A stretch of 64,000 bases of DNA from Daphnia pulex. Its lineage: Eukaryota; Arthropoda; Branchiopoda; Diplostraca; Daphniidae. The translations under genes were made by a program, and so were the position numbers. The notes below the pieces were generated by a model. It was not told the origin of the DNA. It did no database searches and saw only the letters and a program-made list of their open reading frames with translations. This document shows, one piece after another, positions 58,650-64,000 of this stretch (the first letter of the stretch is position 1; each line of letters starts with the position of its first letter). The DNA lies in the NCBI RefSeq assembly GCF_021134715.1, contig NC_060020.1:6758001-6822000 (forward strand), read 5' to 3'.

Positions 58650-61600
58650 ATCGAGTTGAAAATTGAATAAGAAAAAGAGGCGCCTGCGGATCGGCAGTTG
58701 ACTCAGCATGCCATATTATGTTGTTACAAGCCATTCAGCAGGCGATGACACCCGAGCGGTTTGCCCTACTGTTCTTGCGACTCTAATCTTCCGAACGAAT
58801 GAAGAAAAAAAAAAAGAGAAAATGGCGAATGATGACAAGAAAAAAGAAAAGAAAAAACAAAATCAGTCCGCCTTTAGTTTTTAGCTTCGATTCATTTTGA
58901 TTTCTTTCTTTTTTCTCGACATTCGTTCGATTTATTATTTTCTCCCGTTGTCGGTTGGCAAGTGTGCCAAGTGTGCCAGCCCATTTTTCTTTCTCCCAAT
59001 CTTGACTTGACGAGCGTGCCAAGTGAAAAGAGATGTATGTGTGTGCCCATTGCCTTTTTCTAGTTATTAGATGCCCCAAAGGATCGGATCGCACAGAAAG
59101 GCGAAACGAGTTCTCTTCTGTGTTGGCATTCCAGCGCCACTGCATGTCAGGCACTACTACACTGTCAGTGCATGTTGATGTTGTTGTTGTTGTTGTTAGC
59201 GACCGATGCGCCCACCGCCGGGACCCCATTACGACCGAAACAGGTACTACTATAGTGTGCGGAGCGCAACAGTGGCGCAGGCCAGAAAAGGAGAGAAGAG
59301 AAAAGAAATAAATAGAAAACACCCGGAAGGGGATCAGCAGCTCGAACGTATAGATTGGGGACTGTGGGAGCCCAGCCAAACTTACACGCACACACAAGTC
59401 TCTCTCGGAGAAAGTGGCAAGAGCCCGGCGCCCTACAAACGAAAATATGAGACACACATACATACACACACACACACACACGATGGGAACCCATTGAAAA
59501 TCTTCTCTCTCTCTCTCTCTTTCGTGAAAGAATTTCTCAGTGCGGGAACCGGCATAGGAGGAATATGAAGCGGTCATTGGTACCCCCACCTACACTGGGA
59601 GCTTCCAGCTCTCTTTTCTCTTTCGCCCGATGAACGAGAGAGCTGAGCCTTAAGGCCAAGTCAGGTGAAACTCGGTGAGAGACAAGACTCTGATTCGTTC
59701 GCTCATCGAGTTCCAGCCCATACAGGTATGGATGAATCCGTGAAAGTCGGATGCCTTCCAGCGGCAGATCGGCCCAAATGGCGTGTATAGTGTATAGTAG
59801 ACGCTCCATGCACGGGGAAAAAACAAAACATTGGCAGCAACGCAAGTCCATAAAGACGGAAAGGCAAAACAAAAAAAAGAAAACGGCGGAGGAAAAAGAA
59901 ACCGGTCGTCCATTCTGATTTTTTCTCCGGATAAGAAAGAAAGAAGAGGAACCCCAAGAGCGAGCGAGAAGAACTGTGTGTGTGTGTTGCCTACTGGGCT
60001 GCAGAGAAACAGACATGCCAGTGCATACCACGACCACTATGGGCGGCTTATCTAGACATTGCGTTTAGACACGCCATGGGATAAGGGATAAGGGGCCTCT
60101 CTCTCTGTTGTTCTTTTTCGTGTCCCTATTCCTATCCAACCGTCTTCCTTCTTTCTCTCTCCCTTCCCAACAACTCGGCCACGTAATAATCGAGAAGAAG
60201 CCGCACCTCACTTCTGTGCCACTGACCCACAGTCGCTTTGCAGCGATTTCTTCATTCTTGGATATTTTCTCTCTCTCTCTCCTTTTCGGATTGAATTTGA
60301 ATGTGTTCCCGGATTACGTTTTCTCCTCCCTTCTTTTTTTTCCTGTTCAAATCGGTAAAAAAATGTATCCCCATATTTTATTCTTCTTCTTGTGCGAAAT
60401 ATAAGAGATCTTTGAGACTTTGTGTGTTTGGTGTCTATGGCGCATGGGGTTTCTGGGTTCGAGACATTGTTGAGTCATTTTTTTGGGATTTTTTTTTAAA
60501 TTTCCTTTCTCTCCCTCTCAACTTTAACAGGGGCGGCTACACAAAACACCTGTCGGATATTTCCTTTTCTCTGGTTAGGGAGAGAGAGGAAAACAGGTGA
60601 AAGTTTTTTTTCTCTCTCCCTTTCTCTCTCCCCACCCCCTTTTTCTCCTGTCTACCTGTTGTGTAAGAAGGGGGGATGATAGGCCAAGGAATGTTTCATT
60701 CAAAAGAAAATAACACAAAAGAGAGAAATAACCCTCCTTGAAAATTACCCCCACCAAAACCCTCTCACCCTCGTCTGGGTACGCGGTAGCTAAAAAGGGA
60801 AAGACGGACCGAGTATATATCTGTGATGATGATCCAACATTCACTCTGCATGGAGTCATCATAAGGAATTTGAGCCTTTTCATGCCTTCATGCTTCTTAA
60901 GAAAGAAGAAAAAAGGGGACCACTTTTAGCTCGGGAAACGACGTAAAGGTCAAATTCTCCTCTAAGAAATGAAAAAGAAAACAATTAATCTTAAACAAAG
61001 AGAGAGAGGGGGGACGATTATAATCTTTGTAGACGCGGTCGGGCTTTTTATTTAATTTAATTTTTTTATGATTATTATTGCTATTATTCTTCCGGTGCGC
61101 TGGATGGTATTAGAAGCCGAGACAATTATTTTCATTATATTATCATTTCTTTTTACGGGTGCAAAGAGGTGAGAGAATTTTATTCGACCAACGACGTAAT
61201 CATCAACTCCACCGCATCGAATGCGACCATTGCCACGGTTCAAGTTCACACAGAAAAAAAACATATATGCGGGTTCAACAACGGAAAAAAAAGGGATGAT
61301 GCGGAAATGTTTTGAAATCGCGCCAGGAATTACAATGGCTAGCGGTTCTTTTATTTTTTGCCAATCCACCCAAAGAGAATCCATTTTACCCGAAGGATAA
61401 AAGCGCAAAAAAAAAGATAATTTTTTTATTAAACAAATGCGAAAAGCAAAACTACTACATTTAAGTCTATGCAAACGAGCCAACGTCTCGTTTATCCTAC
61501 AGTCACGTCTAAGAAAAAAGAAGAAGTAGGCCAACGACATGGAAGCCCGGCTCGGAACGTTCAACACCAACTACTAGTAGTACTACTACACCACACTAGC

Positions 61601-63480
61601 AGCACAATCATCATAATCATCATCATCCGTCGCGAGCCCCTTTTTTTTTCTTTTTCTTTTTACTTCTTCCCTTTCGCCCAGTGATAGCGTGCGGGAGCTA
61701 CTGCTACTACTATATCTATTCGTATTCTATATAGCGCTAGAGGAGAGCGCGCCTTGGCTCGTGTGTGTACCTCTCGTGTTACCCCGGCATTTTTTAAAGA
61801 AAAAATAAAAGATTGAGCCTTTTTTTTTAATCTTCTGACCGGGCTCACACACACACGGCATATAAGACAAACCTCCTCTGGGCTGTCTACCTGTTGTTGG
61901 GCCCCTCTCTCCTTGTATGTAGGTGTGTGACACACTTTTTAGCCTCTGCCCTCCTCCTCCTGTAGCTTCTAGCACTGACTGCCCACCACCTCCCACCTGC
62001 AACAGGGACTCCACCCTTCTCTCTTTGGGTCCGCGCCCATCCCTTACGAGCCTATATTTCCCTTCTTCGCCTTCTTCTTCTGGTTTCGTTGGGGGCTTGT
62101 AAGAAAATTACCTTTTCTATTTCTACCTGTTATATACACACACTCCGTGCTGCAGCTCCGTGTATTGGTTTCTCGTTTGGAGAAGGGAGGGGAAATAGGA
62201 CTGGACTATGGCTAGCGGACACTCTCTCGGATTGGGGCCACATTTCAACCGAAAAAAAAGGAGAGGAAGAAGAAGAAGAAGGCTCGCGATGGACTCACCG
62301 CTGCGAGGGGAAAACTAATTATGCGATCGGACTGCCCGCTTTCTCCCGAACGACGCGGAGAAAAGACTCTCCGGCGAGATTTTTTTTTTTTTCTTTTTCT
62401 TTATTTATTTTTTCTTCTTCTGTTTTGTAGATTAAAATGACCGCAGCCGCACATGTTTCCATTCAACAAGATTTTCTCTATCGCTATCGTCGTGTTGGTT
62501 CTTTTTCTTTTTTTTCCTTTTCTCGATGGGGATGGCCACTCGACTGGATACTTTCTCATTCCAACACGCATGACAACAACCAATTTAGGCGCGAGCTTAT
62601 TTCTCTTCCAATCGAATTATTTTGACGGAAGAATGAACTTGATCAGATTTCGCACACAACGCCAAACATGACAAAATGAACAAAGGCGTAACATGCTATA
62701 CGAAATAATCAAGGCGAGCTAGTAATACTCGTTCAATTCAATTTCATATAGAGTTTTACTAATTAGTTTCTTTTTATTATTATTATTATTATTTTCAAAA
62801 TTGCTTGTTATTTTTTTCTTTTTCTTCTTCCCTTCAGTCATTGTTGTTCTGACATGTCCCGCTATCCATTCATACACACACAAACACAGAGTGTGTGAAT
62901 GACGCGCCCGGTTGCCCGCTTAAATTGTTGTTGTGTGCCAACAACATTCCAACATGCACAAAACGCACCGTTTACAACGGTGACACTCTATCCGGCATTT
63001 TGTTCTCTGCCTAGTTATTGTCAAGCTGATGTCTTTTTTTTTTTTTATATATAATAGTTAGTTTACATATACGCCGGTCTAGTTATACTTGAAGACTATC
63101 ACACAGTCAAATAGTTGACGTCCCCGATTCCGTTTCCCTCCCCCCTCTGCCCGGCTGACATCGCAATATTGACAGTTTTTTTTACTTCACATTCTTTTTT
63201 ATTTTTTCCCACACGAAAGAAATTGACTATTCTGCTGTGTGTAAATATACACCTGTATTGAAGGAAGGCCAGTAGAGTGTCCGTATATACACCTACTTTT
63301 TCTCGGCCGCCTTTTTATCCCAAGTACAATTTCTGCCGTGTCCCCATTAAGCCGGCCAGCAAATAAAAAAAAGGGGACATACAGCCCAGTTCAAGAGAGA
63401 TGGCAATCATTCCGCTTTTTTATATTTGACGACCTTTTTTCTTTCTAATACGGAGGTTGTGACAGGAATTGTGCGAAAAA
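58650..63480. other. No gene recognised; simple-sequence-rich flank
   Basis: No frame with coding character. (CA)n at about 59464-59482, (TC)n at 59502-59521, several T/C-rich tracts (60090-60620) and (ATT)n at 62773-62794. The nearest part should include distal promoter sequence of the secreted-protein gene. The 268-codon minus frame at 58783-59589 is low-complexity (Phe/Ser/Arg from T/C tracts) and is not counted. Confidence 0.5.
59464..59521 (+). repeat. (CA)n and (TC)n microsatellites
   Basis: A (CA)n tract at 59464-59482 and a (TC)n tract at 59502-59521, separated by 19 unique bases. No coding context. Confidence 0.7.
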
Positions 63481-63494
63481 GAGATATGACAGGT

Positions 63495-63817
63495 CGACCT
63501 AGTTCAAACCCTCCATACTCGGAGCGTTTCCATCATAAGCAAAAATAAGCCGGCCGGCTGGATAGGAGGACCAGCGGGCGACCAAAACAAGCCAAGCTCG
63601 ACCTAGATCGACCCTGACTGCATCGTCTGCCTATAATGCACCGACTATTTGTACGGAGAAAATGAAAGAAGAGGACAAAAAAGGACATCAGAGAGAAAGA
63701 GAGAGCAAATAACTATATGGACAGCTAGATAAAAGGAGAAGAGCGACCTAGATTGGCCCCGGCTTCTTCTTTAAGCCGGCGATCAATCAGTTCTAATGGA
63801 TCGACCTAGATTGAGCC
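63495..63817 (+). repeat. Four dispersed copies of CGACCTAG[A/T]T
   Basis: Copies at 63495-63504 (CGACCTAGTT), 63599-63614 (CGACCTAGATCGACCC), 63744-63759 (CGACCTAGATTGGCCC) and 63802-63817 (CGACCTAGATTGAGCC). Three share a 10-bp core, and their following 6 bp agree loosely as YGRSCC. Same orientation, spacing about 104, 145 and 58 bp. Function unknown. Confidence 0.6.
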
Positions 63818-64000
63818 TGCTGAAAGCGGACCTGGGCCCAGCCAACTACTAGCTGACCCGGTACGTCCGTTCTCATCTAGACCCGATCGCACGTCGCCAC
63901 ATCTCTCTGTCCACTGGCGCTATATGTGTCCAGATTTGTTAAGCAGCCGGAAATGAAAAAAAGATATATCCGTCCATCGCCCGCTGATGCTGGCGATCGA

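Noticed and set aside
58783..59589. 268-codon minus frame
   Set aside because: Built from CA/TC microsatellite and T-rich tracts; no domain, and composition shifts abruptly along it.
1..64000. CRISPR arrays, operons, ribosome binding sites, prophage
   Set aside because: The window is eukaryotic: spliced genes, poly(A) signals and no direct-repeat and spacer pattern.

Overview
The window is nuclear DNA of an arthropod, most likely a branchiopod crustacean of the Daphnia type. The inference rests on compact genes on both strands, many introns of 60-70 bp with GT-AG ends, family assignments of metazoan type, and AT-rich gene bodies set in longer flanks full of CA/GT, GA/CT and homopolymer tracts. 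Nothing bacterial or viral was seen. Species identity is inference. Most exon chains below were built by hand from splice sites, and each gives an exact multiple of three.

Left flank (1-20 kb). One convincing mobile element lies at 1852-2794: a MITE with two 442-bp terminal inverted repeats and Tc1/mariner-type TA ends. A two-exon single-pass membrane protein of unknown family follows at 4289-4920. About 15 kb after it shows no gene I can defend, apart from two weak minus-strand candidates (one at 2.9 kb, one at 15 kb).

Central gene island (20-47 kb). On the + strand is ALG8 (ER glucosyltransferase). Facing it on the - strand is a CEP120-like centriole gene whose ATG overlaps the stop codon of a C15orf61 homologue (TAATG), so the two look like one dicistronic unit. 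Next on the - strand come a CENP-T-like kinetochore gene (8 exons, 1245 aa, C-terminal histone fold plus a two-helix extension, five copies of a short Ser/Thr motif in its tail) and a full ATRX gene (17 exons, 1973 aa, ADD zinc domain plus SNF2 helicase). ATRX is divergent from a + strand TBC1D19 homologue (13 exons, 551 aa). A decayed DNA copy of CEP120 exon 2 lies between the CENP-T-like gene and ATRX.

Right part (48-64 kb). One - strand gene of 4 exons (58499-48920) encodes a secreted, highly repetitive protein of 1557 aa. It has Lys-rich blocks, long Tyr/Pro/Ala repeat arrays and an acidic Gln/Glu/Val/Pro tail, and looks like a structural or adhesive matrix protein rich in cross-linkable tyrosine. 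Its upstream side carries a cluster of CGCTAG motifs. The last 5 kb has no recognised gene but holds four copies of a CGACCTAGWT motif.

The genes do not form one pathway. ATRX (chromatin), the CENP-T-like protein (kinetochore) and CEP120 (centriole) are all linked to genome or cell-division upkeep, but I infer no joint regulation from position alone.
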